NCBI GenBank assembly: GCA_963732375.1
Contig: CAVSZE010000012.1
Span: 248,001-312,000, forward strand
DNA from: RPQJ01 sp963732375
GTDB taxonomy: Bacteria > Pseudomonadota > Gammaproteobacteria > Steroidobacterales > Steroidobacteraceae
Reading direction: 5' to 3'
Length of the DNA: 64,000 nucleotides
Made by a program: the position numbers and the translations under genes. Shown piece after piece: positions 8,230 through 16,046 of the stretch; position 1 is the stretch's first letter, and every line of letters starts with the position of its first letter. The notes below the pieces were generated by a model. That model did not search any database. It saw only the letters and a list, made by a program, of their open reading frames with translations, and was not told where the DNA came from.

Positions 8230-9648
8230 TCAAAGCATCTCGGAAGCGATGTCCGCGAGCCGCGAGCGCTCCCCGCGCAACAGGGTCACGTGCCCATAGT
8301 GCGCCCAGCCGCGGAACCGGTTCACGACGTAGGTGAGCCCGCAGGTGGTCTCGGACAGGTAGGGCGTGTCGATCTGGGCGATGTTACCGAGGCAGACGAC
8401 CTTGGTGCCCGGGCCGGCGCGGGTAACCAGCGCTTTCATCTGCTTCGGTGTCAGGTTCTGTGCTTCGTCCAGGATGATGTAGCGGTTGAGGAAGGTCCGG
8501 CCGCGCATGAAGTTGAGCGAGCGGATCTTGATCCGGTTGCGAAGCAGGTCGTTGGTTGCCGCGCGGCCCCAGCTTCCGCCTTCCTGGCTCTGCGTCAGGA
8601 CCTCGAGGTTATCCATCAGCGCGCCCATCCAGGGCTCCATCTTTTCCTCTTCCGTGCCGGGCAGGAAACCGATGTCCTCGCCCAGCGGGATCGTGACCCG
8701 GGTCATGATGATCTCGCTGAAGCGGTTGGTCTCGAGCGTCTGCGCGAGTCCCGCCGCGAGAGTGAGCAGCGTCTTGCCGGTGCCTGCGGGCCCGAGCACG
8801 GTCACGAAGTCGATCTCCGGGTCGAGCAGCAGGTTGAGCGCGAAGTTCTGTTCGCGGTTGCGTGCGCTGATGCCCCATACGCCGTGCCGTTCGCGACGGA
8901 AGTCGCGGGCGACCTCGATCACCGCTGAATCGCCCTCGACGCGACGCACGATGGCCTCGATGCCGTGTTCGCCACCCTGGTAGACAAACTGGTTCGGCGC
9001 CCACTCGGCGACGACCTTGCCGCGGATGCGATAGTAGGCGCGGCCGTGTTCCTGCCATGACTCGAGGCTGCGCCCGGTCCGCTCCCAGAAATTCGCCTTC
9101 AGTTCCTCCATGCCGGTGTAGAGGAGGTCGGCGTCCTCGATCGTCTTGTCGCTGTAGTAGTCCTCGGCGTGCACGCCGATGATCGCCGCCTTGATGCGCA
9201 GGTTGATGTCCTTGGACACCAGCGTGACCTTCGCGAGCGGGTGTTCGCGCTGCAGCGCAACCGTGTGCGCGAGGATGGAGTTGTCCGCCCCGTGCCCCGG
9301 CAGCGTGTCGGGCAGGCCGGTCTTCATCTGCCTGGTCTGGAAAAAAAGGCGCCCGGTCGGGGGCTTCTTGCCGCCATTCAAGTACTTGGCGGGGGGCAGT
9401 TCCAGGCCGCGGTCGATCTGCTGCTTGGTCGAGTTTGCCATCAACTCGTCGAGGAAACGGCTCACCTGGCGCACGTTGCGCGCGGCTTCCGACATTCCCT
9501 TCTTTCCGGCGTCGAGTTCCTCGAGGACGATCATCGGAATGAAGATGTCGTGCTCTTCGAACCTGAAGATGCAGGTGGGGTCGTGCATCAGCACGTTGGT
9601 GTCGAGCAGGAAAATGCGGCGCTGGGCGGGCTTCTTCTTGGACGGCAA
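8230..9648 (-). CDS. PIN domain-PhoH family ATPase
   Basis: A two-domain cytoplasmic protein of 472 residues of the PhoH2/YlaK type. The N-terminus holds a PIN nuclease domain (IFLLDTNVLMHDP, with catalytic aspartates and a later VSKDINLRIKA). The C-terminus is a PhoH AAA-like helicase/ATPase with Walker A (GPAGTGKTLL) and Walker B (YIILDEAQNLTPKQMK). The family is thought to unwind and cut RNA. It is transcribed with bepA below and follows bcp. Confidence 0.92.
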   Translation of the reverse strand: MPSKKKPAQRRIFLLDTNVLMHDPTCIFRFEEHDIFIPMIVLEELDAGKKGMSEAARNVRQVSRFLDELMANSTKQQIDRGLELPPAKYLNGGKKPPTGRLFFQTRQMKTGLPDTLPGHGADNSILAHTVALQREHPLAKVTLVSKDINLRIKAAIIGVHAEDYYSDKTIEDADLLYTGMEELKANFWERTGRSLESWQEHGRAYYRIRGKVVAEWAPNQFVYQGGEHGIEAIVRRVEGDSAVIEVARDFRRERHGVWGISARNREQNFALNLLLDPEIDFVTVLGPAGTGKTLLTLAAGLAQTLETNRFSEIIMTRVTIPLGEDIGFLPGTEEEKMEPWMGALMDNLEVLTQSQEGGSWGRAATNDLLRNRIKIRSLNFMRGRTFLNRYIILDEAQNLTPKQMKALVTRAGPGTKVVCLGNIAQIDTPYLSETTCGLTYVVNRFRGWAHYGHVTLLRGERSRLADIASEML

Positions 9649-9687
9649 CGGCGGACTCCGGTGTGCGTTGGAAAACGGCGGCTTCGA

Positions 9688-10161
9688 CTAGAGGTCGCGA
9701 AGCGCCTCGAGGACGTCCTCCGCGTGCCCGTTCACCTTGACCTTGCGCCACTCGTGCCGAAGGACGCCCTCGGCGTCCAGCAGGAACGTGCTTCGCTCCA
9801 CGCCCATGTACTTGCGTCCGTACATGCTCTTTTCCTTCCATACTCCGAAGATCGAGCAGGCTTTCTTTTCCTCGTCGCTCAGCAACTCGAAGGGAAATCC
9901 GTGCTTCGCCTTGAATTTTTCGTGCGAGACGATGCTGTCCGGCGACACGCCGACCACGACGGCCCCAGCCTTGCGAAACGCGTCATGGAGGTCGCTGAAC
10001 GCGATACTTTCGCTGGTGCAGCCCGAGGTGTTGTCCTTCGGGTAGAAATACACCACCAGGGCCTTGCCCCTGGCGGCCGAGAGCCTCCAGGGCTTGCCGC
10101 CGGTGGCCGGAAGCGTGAAATCCGGGACCTTCCTGCCGATCGCCGCGGTCTTATCAGTCAT
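9688..10161 (-). CDS. bcp: Bcp-family thioredoxin-dependent peroxiredoxin (first copy)
   Basis: A peroxiredoxin of the AhpC/TSA Bcp group that reduces hydroperoxides with thioredoxin. The 157 residues include the peroxidatic cysteine in YFYPKDNTSGCTSES. The usual second cysteine five residues later (CxxxxC) is absent; the only other cysteine is in KKACSIFGV. It may therefore use a distant resolving cysteine, as some Bcp proteins do, or a 1-Cys mechanism. It follows gcvR by 6 bp, an arrangement known from pseudomonads (dapA divergent to gcvR-bcp). A second, classic Bcp lies at 14723-15187. Confidence 0.93.
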   Translation of the reverse strand: MTDKTAAIGRKVPDFTLPATGGKPWRLSAARGKALVVYFYPKDNTSGCTSESIAFSDLHDAFRKAGAVVVGVSPDSIVSHEKFKAKHGFPFELLSDEEKKACSIFGVWKEKSMYGRKYMGVERSTFLLDAEGVLRHEWRKVKVNGHAEDVLEALRDL

Positions 10162-10167
10162 GTCGTG

Positions 10168-10698
10168 TCACGCCTTCAAGGGTTCCAGGATCGCATCGAG
10201 GTTCATGTGGTCACACAGGTCCATGAACTCCTCGCGCAGTGCCGCTACGTGGATGCGCGTCGGGACCAGCACCACCATGTACACAGAAAACATCGGTGCG
10301 CCGGTGTGCGCGGCTGCATAGGTGCGTGTGGATATGTCGCCGATGTCGATGCCGCGCGACGAGAAAAAGCCGGCCAGCGCGTGCAGCACGCCCGGTTGGT
10401 CGAGGCAGACTACGTCGGCCGTGTACGACACCATGTCCGTCCGTGGCGGGCGGGTCTCCGTGCGCCGGCTCGAAATGGTGAGACCCGACGTCTCGGCGAG
10501 CTTGGCGAGTTCGCCCTCGAGCTTGCTCATGGTGTGCCAGTTGCCCGACACCAGCATCAGCATGGCGAACTCGTTGCCGAGCGCGGTCATGCGACTTTCA
10601 AGGACATTACCGCCGCATTCGACCACGACGCGGGTCAGGTCGTATACCAGGCCGGTGCGGTCATTGCCGATTGCGGAAATCGCGATTAGTTGATTCAT
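10168..10698 (-). CDS. gcvR: GcvR-like ACT-domain regulator
   Basis: A 176-residue protein made of two ACT domains (MNQLIAISAIGNDRTGLVYD at the N-terminus; CLDQPGVLHALAGFFSSRGI in the second). This matches GcvR-type proteins, which in E. coli bind glycine and antagonise the activator GcvA. The start is the ATG at 10698, where the family N-terminus begins; 34 further codons upstream are open but overlap the divergent dapA promoter region. It shares a 113-bp divergent promoter region with dapA. The exact regulatory target here is not shown by the sequence. Confidence 0.85.
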   Translation of the reverse strand: MNQLIAISAIGNDRTGLVYDLTRVVVECGGNVLESRMTALGNEFAMLMLVSGNWHTMSKLEGELAKLAETSGLTISSRRTETRPPRTDMVSYTADVVCLDQPGVLHALAGFFSSRGIDIGDISTRTYAAAHTGAPMFSVYMVVLVPTRIHVAALREEFMDLCDHMNLDAILEPLKA

Positions 10699-10811
10699 AG
10701 GTTTGTATCGGTGAGTGTAGCGGGGAGGGCGCGCGCAGTACACGCGTGCGTTCCTTGCCACTCGCGGCGGGGAGGGCATAGCATCCGATTCAGACTCCAC
10801 GCGAGGCAGGA

Positions 10812-11693
10812 ATGTTCAAGGGCAGTATCCCGGCACTGGTCACTCCGATGCGCCAGGACGGTGCGATCGACCTCGGCGCCTGGGAGCGGTTGATCGACTT
10901 CCACGTCGAGGCCGGGTCGGACGCGGTCGTGGTTGGCGGCACGACTGGTGAGTCCCCGGCACTGGAGCGCGCGGAACTCGAGCAGCTGGTTTCGAGTGCG
11001 CGCGACCGGATTGCAGGGCGATTCCCGTTGATTGCGGGCAGCGGAACGGCTGGCACGGCTAAAAGCGTGGCCTTGTCGCGGGCGGCCGAAGCCGCCGGGG
11101 CCGACGCGCTGCTCGTGGTCACTCCCTATTACAACCGGCCCACCCAGGAAGGGCTTTTCCGGCATTTCACGGCGATTGCCGACGCCGTTTCGATTCCGCT
11201 CATTCTCTACAACGTCCCCGGGCGCACCGCCTGTGACCTGCTTCCGGAGACCGTGGGCAGGCTGTCGCAGCACCCGCGCATCGCGGGTATCAAGGAGGCG
11301 ACCGGCAGCATCGAGAGGGGGGAGGAGGTGCTGCGGCTCTCGCGCCCCGGATTCCTGCTGCTCGGCGGCGATGATCCGACCGCGGCCCGCCTGATGCGGG
11401 CCGGCGCCGTGGGCGTAATTTCGGTCACCGCCAACGTCGCCCCGCGGGCGATGCACGAGATGTGCGCGGCGGCGCTGCGTGGTGAACACGACGAGGCTGC
11501 GAGGATCGACGCCACGTTGGCACCGCTGCACCAGAAGCTCTTCGTCGAGCCGAACCCGATCCCGGTCAAGTGGGCGGTACACCGCATGGGGCTGGTCGGG
11601 CAGTCCATCCGGCTGCCGCTGGTGCCACTGACCGAGGCGAATCGCCCGGTGGTCGAGACAGCGATGCGCGCGGCGGGCGTCGAGCCTCGCTGA
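10812..11693 (+). CDS. dapA: 4-hydroxy-tetrahydrodipicolinate synthase DapA
   Basis: Condenses pyruvate with aspartate semialdehyde, the first committed step to lysine and diaminopimelate. The 293 residues form a TIM barrel with the Schiff-base lysine in AGIKEATGS, the catalytic tyrosine in YNVPGRTA, and the substrate-binding VGGTTGESP and YYNRPTQEG segments. Length is normal for the family. It is followed by tRNA-Ser with no other gene between. Confidence 0.96.
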   Translation: MFKGSIPALVTPMRQDGAIDLGAWERLIDFHVEAGSDAVVVGGTTGESPALERAELEQLVSSARDRIAGRFPLIAGSGTAGTAKSVALSRAAEAAGADALLVVTPYYNRPTQEGLFRHFTAIADAVSIPLILYNVPGRTACDLLPETVGRLSQHPRIAGIKEATGSIERGEEVLRLSRPGFLLLGGDDPTAARLMRAGAVGVISVTANVAPRAMHEMCAAALRGEHDEAARIDATLAPLHQKLFVEPNPIPVKWAVHRMGLVGQSIRLPLVPLTEANRPVVETAMRAAGVEPR

Positions 11694-11750
11694 GGCTTAC
11701 AGGACTTTCCGGGCGCCGGCCGAACGTGTAGGCTCTCCGCCCCTTCGAAC

Positions 11751-11842
11751 GGAGAGGTGGCCGAGTGGTCGAAGGCGCTGGACTGGAATTCCAGTTACAT
11801 CTTCACGGGTGTACGTGGGTTCGAATCCCACCCTCTCCGCCA
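11751..11842 (+). tRNA. tRNA-Ser (anticodon GGA), CCA encoded
   Basis: The acceptor arms GGAGAGG and CCTCTCC pair perfectly, followed by discriminator G and an encoded CCA. The anticodon stem CTGGA/TCCAG encloses the loop CTGGAAT, giving anticodon GGA (Ser, UCC/UCU). A long variable arm and the T-arm GGGTTCGAATCCC are present, as expected of a class II serine tRNA (92 nt with CCA). Confidence 0.97.
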
Positions 11843-11976
11843 GTCTTCCGGGTCCTGCCCCGGGCCTGGTGATCTTCGGAGCCTGGTGAGGCGGCGTGCC
11901 TGCCGCTCCGGACTCCACCTATTGCGGCCAACGCACGGTCGCGTAGATTTCCAAGGGCCATCCCAAGGAGCCTTCC

Positions 11977-13041
11977 ATGCCCCTCGTCTCAATGCGCCAG
12001 CTGCTCGACCATGCAGCCGAAAATGGCTACGGCCTCCCAGCCTTCAACGTCAACAACCTTGAACAGGTCCGTGCCATCATGGAAGCGGCCGACGAGACCG
12101 GGAGCCCGGTGATCATGCAGGGCTCGGCCGGCGCCCGGAAATACGCGGGCGAGGCGTTCCTGCGCCACCTGATCCAGGCGGCGATCGAGGCCTATCCGCA
12201 CATTCCGGTGGTGATGCACCAGGACCATGGCCAGTCGCCCGCGGTATGCATGTCGGCGATCCGCTCGGGCTTCTCGAGCGTGATGATGGACGGCTCGCTG
12301 ATGGAAGACGGCAAGTCGCCGTCCTCGTATGAATACAACGTGGAAACCTCGCGGCGCGTGGTCGATTTCTCGCATTCGATCGGCGTGACCGTGGAGGCCG
12401 AGCTCGGCGTGCTTGGCTCGCTCGAAACCATGCGCGGAGACAAGGAAGACGGCCACGGGGCCGAGGGCACGATGACCCGTGAGCAGCTGCTCACGGACCC
12501 GGACCAGGCCGCCGACTTCGTCGCGAAGACACAGTGCGACGCGCTCGCCATCGCGATCGGCACTTCGCACGGCGCCTACAAGTTCACCCGCAAGCCCACC
12601 GGCGACATCCTCGCGATCCAGCGCATCAAGGAAATCCACGCCCGCATCCCCAATACGCACCTGGTGATGCACGGTTCATCCAGCGTCCCGCAGGAGTGGC
12701 TGGAAGTCATACGCAAGCACGGCGGCCAGATGAAGGAGACCTATGGCGTGCCGGTCGAGGAAATCGTCGAGGGCATCCGCCACGGCGTGCGCAAGGTCAA
12801 CATCGACACGGACATCCGCCTGGCCATGACCGGCGCGATCCGCCGCCACCTGTCCGAGAAGCCGTCCGAATTCGACCCGCGCAAGTTCCTCGCCGATGCG
12901 CAGAAGGCCGCCAAAGAGATCTGCAAGCTGCGCTACCAGGCTTTCGGATGCGCCGGGCAGGCGCCGAAGATCAAGCCGCTGTCGCTGGAGAAAATGGCTG
13001 AACGCTATCGCAAGGGCGAATTGAACCAGGTCGTCCAGTAA
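11977..13041 (+). CDS. fba: Class II fructose-1,6-bisphosphate aldolase
   Basis: A zinc-dependent aldolase of glycolysis/gluconeogenesis that cleaves fructose-1,6-bisphosphate. The 354 residues contain the metal-site motif VVMHQDHGQS, the EAELGVLGSLE segment, and later GTSHGAYKF and LVMHGSSSVP histidine loops. The length and the KEICKLRYQAFGCAGQA C-terminus resemble the class IIB (Calvin-cycle-type) branch rather than E. coli FbaA. No other carbon-fixation gene is nearby, so a glycolytic role is assumed. A good ribosome site (AAGGAG) precedes the ATG. Confidence 0.95.
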   Translation: MPLVSMRQLLDHAAENGYGLPAFNVNNLEQVRAIMEAADETGSPVIMQGSAGARKYAGEAFLRHLIQAAIEAYPHIPVVMHQDHGQSPAVCMSAIRSGFSSVMMDGSLMEDGKSPSSYEYNVETSRRVVDFSHSIGVTVEAELGVLGSLETMRGDKEDGHGAEGTMTREQLLTDPDQAADFVAKTQCDALAIAIGTSHGAYKFTRKPTGDILAIQRIKEIHARIPNTHLVMHGSSSVPQEWLEVIRKHGGQMKETYGVPVEEIVEGIRHGVRKVNIDTDIRLAMTGAIRRHLSEKPSEFDPRKFLADAQKAAKEICKLRYQAFGCAGQAPKIKPLSLEKMAERYRKGELNQVVQ

Positions 13042-13044
13042 CGC

Positions 13045-14064
13045 GTGCGGGTGCGGCATATCGCCCTGGCGGCGCTGCTGTGGGTCTGCGCGTGCACACC
13101 GCAGGCCCCGCAGCAGTTCGACGGCCCGACGATGGGCACGACCTACAGTGTCACTGTCACGCAGTTGCCAGGCGGGGTCACACGCGAGTCGCTGCAGGCC
13201 GCCATCGATGGTGTGCTCGACGAGATCAACCAGCATCTCTCGACCTACGATCCGGACAGCGAGATATCTGCTTTCAACGCCATCCGGTCCACCGAAGCAG
13301 TCCAGGTGTCGCCACAGTTGCATGCCGTCGCCGCGCTGGCGGAGTCTGTCGGCGCCGATACAGGCGGCGCATTCGACATCACCGTTGGTCCGCTGGTAAG
13401 AGCCTGGGGTTTTGGGAGCGGGCAGGGCACGAGCACGCCCGCGGCAGTGTCCTCGCCCGAAGGTTCCAGTCCCGGAGCAGGCCGGCACGGTCTCGAGTTG
13501 CCGGATGACGGCCATTCCATCAGGAAGACCGCGCCCGAGGTCGAACTGGACGTAGACGGCATCGCGCCCGGTTATGCGGTGGACCTGATTGCCGAGCGCT
13601 TCAATGCGCTGGGCGTGCCGAGTTACCTTATTGAACTGGGCGGTGAGATCCGGGCCCGGGGACGCAGCCCCGCCGGTCGCGCATGGCGCGTTGCGGTCGA
13701 GATGCCGTTGCGCGGCGAGCGAAAGCCATACACGCTGGTCGAACTCGATGGCATGAGTGCGTCGACCTCCGGCGATTATCGCGACTTCCGCGTCGTCGAT
13801 GGCCGCCGGGTGTCCCACACCATTGATCCGCGCACGGCGGCACCGGTTACCAACGACCTGACCTCAGTCTGTGTCCTGGCCCCGTCTGCCGCACGCGCCG
13901 ACGCCTACGCCACCGCGTTGATGGTGCTGGGACCCGTAGACGGTCTCGCGCTCGCTGGGCGGTTGGGGCTCGCGGCGCTCTTCATCGAGCGCGACACCGC
14001 GGGTGGCGGTTTCCGGGAGAGATCGACCCCGGGATTCGAACGCTTGCGTCGGCCACTCGACTGA
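13045..14064 (+). CDS. apbE: ApbE-family FAD:protein FMN transferase, lipoprotein
   Basis: Attaches FMN covalently to threonines of periplasmic or membrane flavoproteins such as Rnf/Nqr subunits. The 339-residue product starts at a GTG 4 bp after the aldolase stop. It has a lipoprotein-like signal (HIALAALLWVCACTPQ) and the family motifs PTMGTTYSV, VDGIAPGYAVDLIAE and SHTIDPRTAAPV. A Ser/Pro/Gly-rich insertion near residues 130-150 is not part of the core fold. No target flavoprotein gene is in the window. Confidence 0.92.
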   Translation: MRVRHIALAALLWVCACTPQAPQQFDGPTMGTTYSVTVTQLPGGVTRESLQAAIDGVLDEINQHLSTYDPDSEISAFNAIRSTEAVQVSPQLHAVAALAESVGADTGGAFDITVGPLVRAWGFGSGQGTSTPAAVSSPEGSSPGAGRHGLELPDDGHSIRKTAPEVELDVDGIAPGYAVDLIAERFNALGVPSYLIELGGEIRARGRSPAGRAWRVAVEMPLRGERKPYTLVELDGMSASTSGDYRDFRVVDGRRVSHTIDPRTAAPVTNDLTSVCVLAPSAARADAYATALMVLGPVDGLALAGRLGLAALFIERDTAGGGFRERSTPGFERLRRPLD

Positions 14065-14080
14065 CGGCTATCATCGGCCA

Positions 14081-14686
14081 ATGGCGGAACCCCTGATACG
14101 GCCGCGCCGACGTCCGCACGCTGCACCGATGATGGTGCCGTTGCTGTTCGTGCTGTTCGCCGGGGCGGGCATCATCTGGATCGGCACCTGGGCACGTACG
14201 ACGGTCGTGATCCTGGTGCGGCACGCCGAGGCGTCGACGGTTCCTCTCGAAGATCCGGACTTGAGCCCGGCAGGCGAGGCGCGCGTTCGCGGACTCGGTG
14301 AATACATTGCCGGCCTGCTGGCGGGCGGCAAGGTGGACTACCTGTATTCGGGGGACACGCGTCGCGCCGCGCAGACCGCTGCGCCGATCGCAAACGAGTT
14401 CCAACTCCCGATCAACCTTTTGGCGGCGAGTGACTGGGACGGGCTCGCGAGCCGAATCAAGGACCAGCACCGTGGCAAGACCATCGTGGTGGTCGGATAT
14501 TCGAGCACGATCCCGGGCGTGCTGAGCCGGTTGAGCGCCACCAACGTTGCCATAGCCAGCGATGACTATGACTCTATCTACCTGGTGGTCATGCCGAGTC
14601 CGGGGTCGGTGAGGCTGTTCAGGCTGCACTACGGATCGCGGCAACCCGCCGCCACGGACCCGGGGAGAAAAACTGTAAAACCTTAA
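14081..14686 (+). CDS. Membrane-anchored histidine phosphatase (SixA/PGM-like)
   Basis: A 201-residue protein of the histidine-phosphatase superfamily. One N-terminal transmembrane segment (about residues 18-36, MVPLLFVLFAGAGIIWIG) is followed by the catalytic RHG-like motif written VRHAEAS, the LSPAGEARVR segment and YSGDTRRAAQTA. The second histidine position appears as VVGYSSTIPGV, where a GH motif is usual, so catalysis may be altered. The start is the ATG at 14081, 16 bp after apbE. Its substrate is unknown. Confidence 0.78.
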   Translation: MAEPLIRPRRRPHAAPMMVPLLFVLFAGAGIIWIGTWARTTVVILVRHAEASTVPLEDPDLSPAGEARVRGLGEYIAGLLAGGKVDYLYSGDTRRAAQTAAPIANEFQLPINLLAASDWDGLASRIKDQHRGKTIVVVGYSSTIPGVLSRLSATNVAIASDDYDSIYLVVMPSPGSVRLFRLHYGSRQPAATDPGRKTVKP

Positions 14687-14695
14687 GAATGTACT

Positions 14696-14726
14696 ATAAC
14701 AATATGTTTTATAAGAATATTGTTAT
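14696..14726. repeat. AT-rich perfect inverted repeat at the end of bcp
   Basis: Arms ATAACAATAT (14696-14705) and ATATTGTTAT (14717-14726) pair perfectly around an 11-nt loop. The right arm includes the bcp stop codon (TAA, 14725-14723 on minus). It lies between two convergent genes and could act as a weak bidirectional terminator, but its base composition is far from that of the surroundings. Confidence 0.7.
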
Positions 14727-15187
14727 CTTGTAGCGCCAGCCTCGATCGCTTTCCTGACAAACGCCTCGTGCGCACCGATCCGCAGGTCGGCAAGGACCGA
14801 GTCCTTGATCTTCCCGTCCGCACCGATCAGGTAGGTGCCGCGGCGGACGCCGAACCCCAGCGGACCATCCAGGTCGTAGGCCTTTACCGCTTTCTTGTCC
14901 GGGTCGGCCAGCAGCGGAAAATTAAGGTCGTGTTTCTGCGCGAAGCGTTGGTGTGACGCCACGTCCTGCGGGCTTACGCCGACGACCCGTAGCTTGGCCT
15001 TCAGCAGGTCCTGGTGCAGGTCGCGGAAGCTGCAGGCTTCCTTGGTGCAGCCGGGCGTGAAGTCAGCCGGGTAGAAGTACAGGATCAGCGGACCGTCGGC
15101 GAGAAGCGCCTTGAGCGTGTGCTTGCGGCCGTGCTGATCGGCCAGTTCGAAGTCCGGTGCCTTGCTGCCATTCTCGAGCATGTTCAT
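14723..15187 (-). CDS. bcp: Bcp-family thioredoxin-dependent peroxiredoxin (second copy)
   Basis: A 154-residue peroxiredoxin of the Bcp/PrxQ group with the classic two-cysteine signature CTKEAC in YFYPADFTPGCTKEAC, so an intramolecular disulfide is expected. It differs from the copy at 9688-10161, which lacks the second cysteine. Its start overlaps the stop of the upstream GNAT gene by 4 bp, making a two-gene unit. The stop codon sits inside an AT-rich inverted repeat. Confidence 0.94.
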   Translation of the reverse strand: MNMLENGSKAPDFELADQHGRKHTLKALLADGPLILYFYPADFTPGCTKEACSFRDLHQDLLKAKLRVVGVSPQDVASHQRFAQKHDLNFPLLADPDKKAVKAYDLDGPLGFGVRRGTYLIGADGKIKDSVLADLRIGAHEAFVRKAIEAGATR

Positions 15188-15666
15188 TCTCCCCTGGCGC
15201 TGCGGACGGCGCCAGACATGTCAACTTCCATCACCACGTACCCGCCGTCCTGCATTCCGCAGTGACGATAGGTCTGCTGGGCACGCTCATTGTCGCGCTC
15301 GACGTAGAGCCGCAGGCCGCAGACGGCGGGATCGGTTTTCGCAAGTGCCTCGATGTGCCTGTACAGCGAGCGGAACACGCCGTTGCGTCGCGCCTCCGGC
15401 ACCACGTATACGCTCTGGAACCACCAGAAATCCCCGGCGCGCCAGTCGCTCCATTCGCAGGTGTACATCGCCTGGCCGACGACCTTCCCGTCGATTTCGG
15501 CGACGAAATACCTGCCGTGCGCTGGAGATTCGAACACCGCGCGCACGCCGCGCTCGACCGTGGGCGGATCAAGGTGCTTGTGCTCGGCCTCGAGCGCCAT
15601 GGCTATGTTGCCGTTCACGAGGAACGGGATGTCGCGGGACTCGGCCATCCGGACGCTGATTTCCAT
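15184..15666 (-). CDS. GNAT-family N-acetyltransferase
   Basis: A 160-residue acetyltransferase of the GNAT fold. The acetyl-CoA binding motif A region reads SVYVVPEARRNGVFRSLY (a Q/RxxGxG/A-like loop in RRNGVF), followed by LRLYVERDNERAQQTYRHCGM, a typical motif-B ending. The substrate cannot be deduced. It is co-transcribed with the downstream bcp (4-bp overlap). Confidence 0.88.
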   Translation of the reverse strand: MEISVRMAESRDIPFLVNGNIAMALEAEHKHLDPPTVERGVRAVFESPAHGRYFVAEIDGKVVGQAMYTCEWSDWRAGDFWWFQSVYVVPEARRNGVFRSLYRHIEALAKTDPAVCGLRLYVERDNERAQQTYRHCGMQDGGYVVMEVDMSGAVRSARGE

Positions 15667-15738
15667 GGCGCGATCATACAGGCGCGAAGCTTCTGGTTGC
15701 GGGTCGTCGGGCCGGTGCTACAATGCGCGCCCTTTCGT

Positions 15739-15814
<76 letters not shown>

Positions 15815-16046
15815 CGAAAACAAAGGGTTTGCGCTCGCCGGGGTCTCTGAACCGGCCCCGGCGGGTGCAAATCTGGCGGCGTGCCACGCCCACTGGAAAA
15901 AGCGCAGCGGCCGACAGGAGGCTTGCGAGCCTCGACAACCTGCACGTAGCGATCAGCCAGCAGGTGCGCCGAGGCCACTTCCGGGAGCCGGCGGCTGCGA
16001 GTTTGTCCTGCTTGTCGCCATCGTGGTCCAACCGTAAGGTTTCCTC

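Noticed and set aside
9169..10689. A 506-codon plus-strand open frame opposite PhoH, bcp and gcvR
   Set aside because: It spans three well-supported minus-strand genes and has no family feature.
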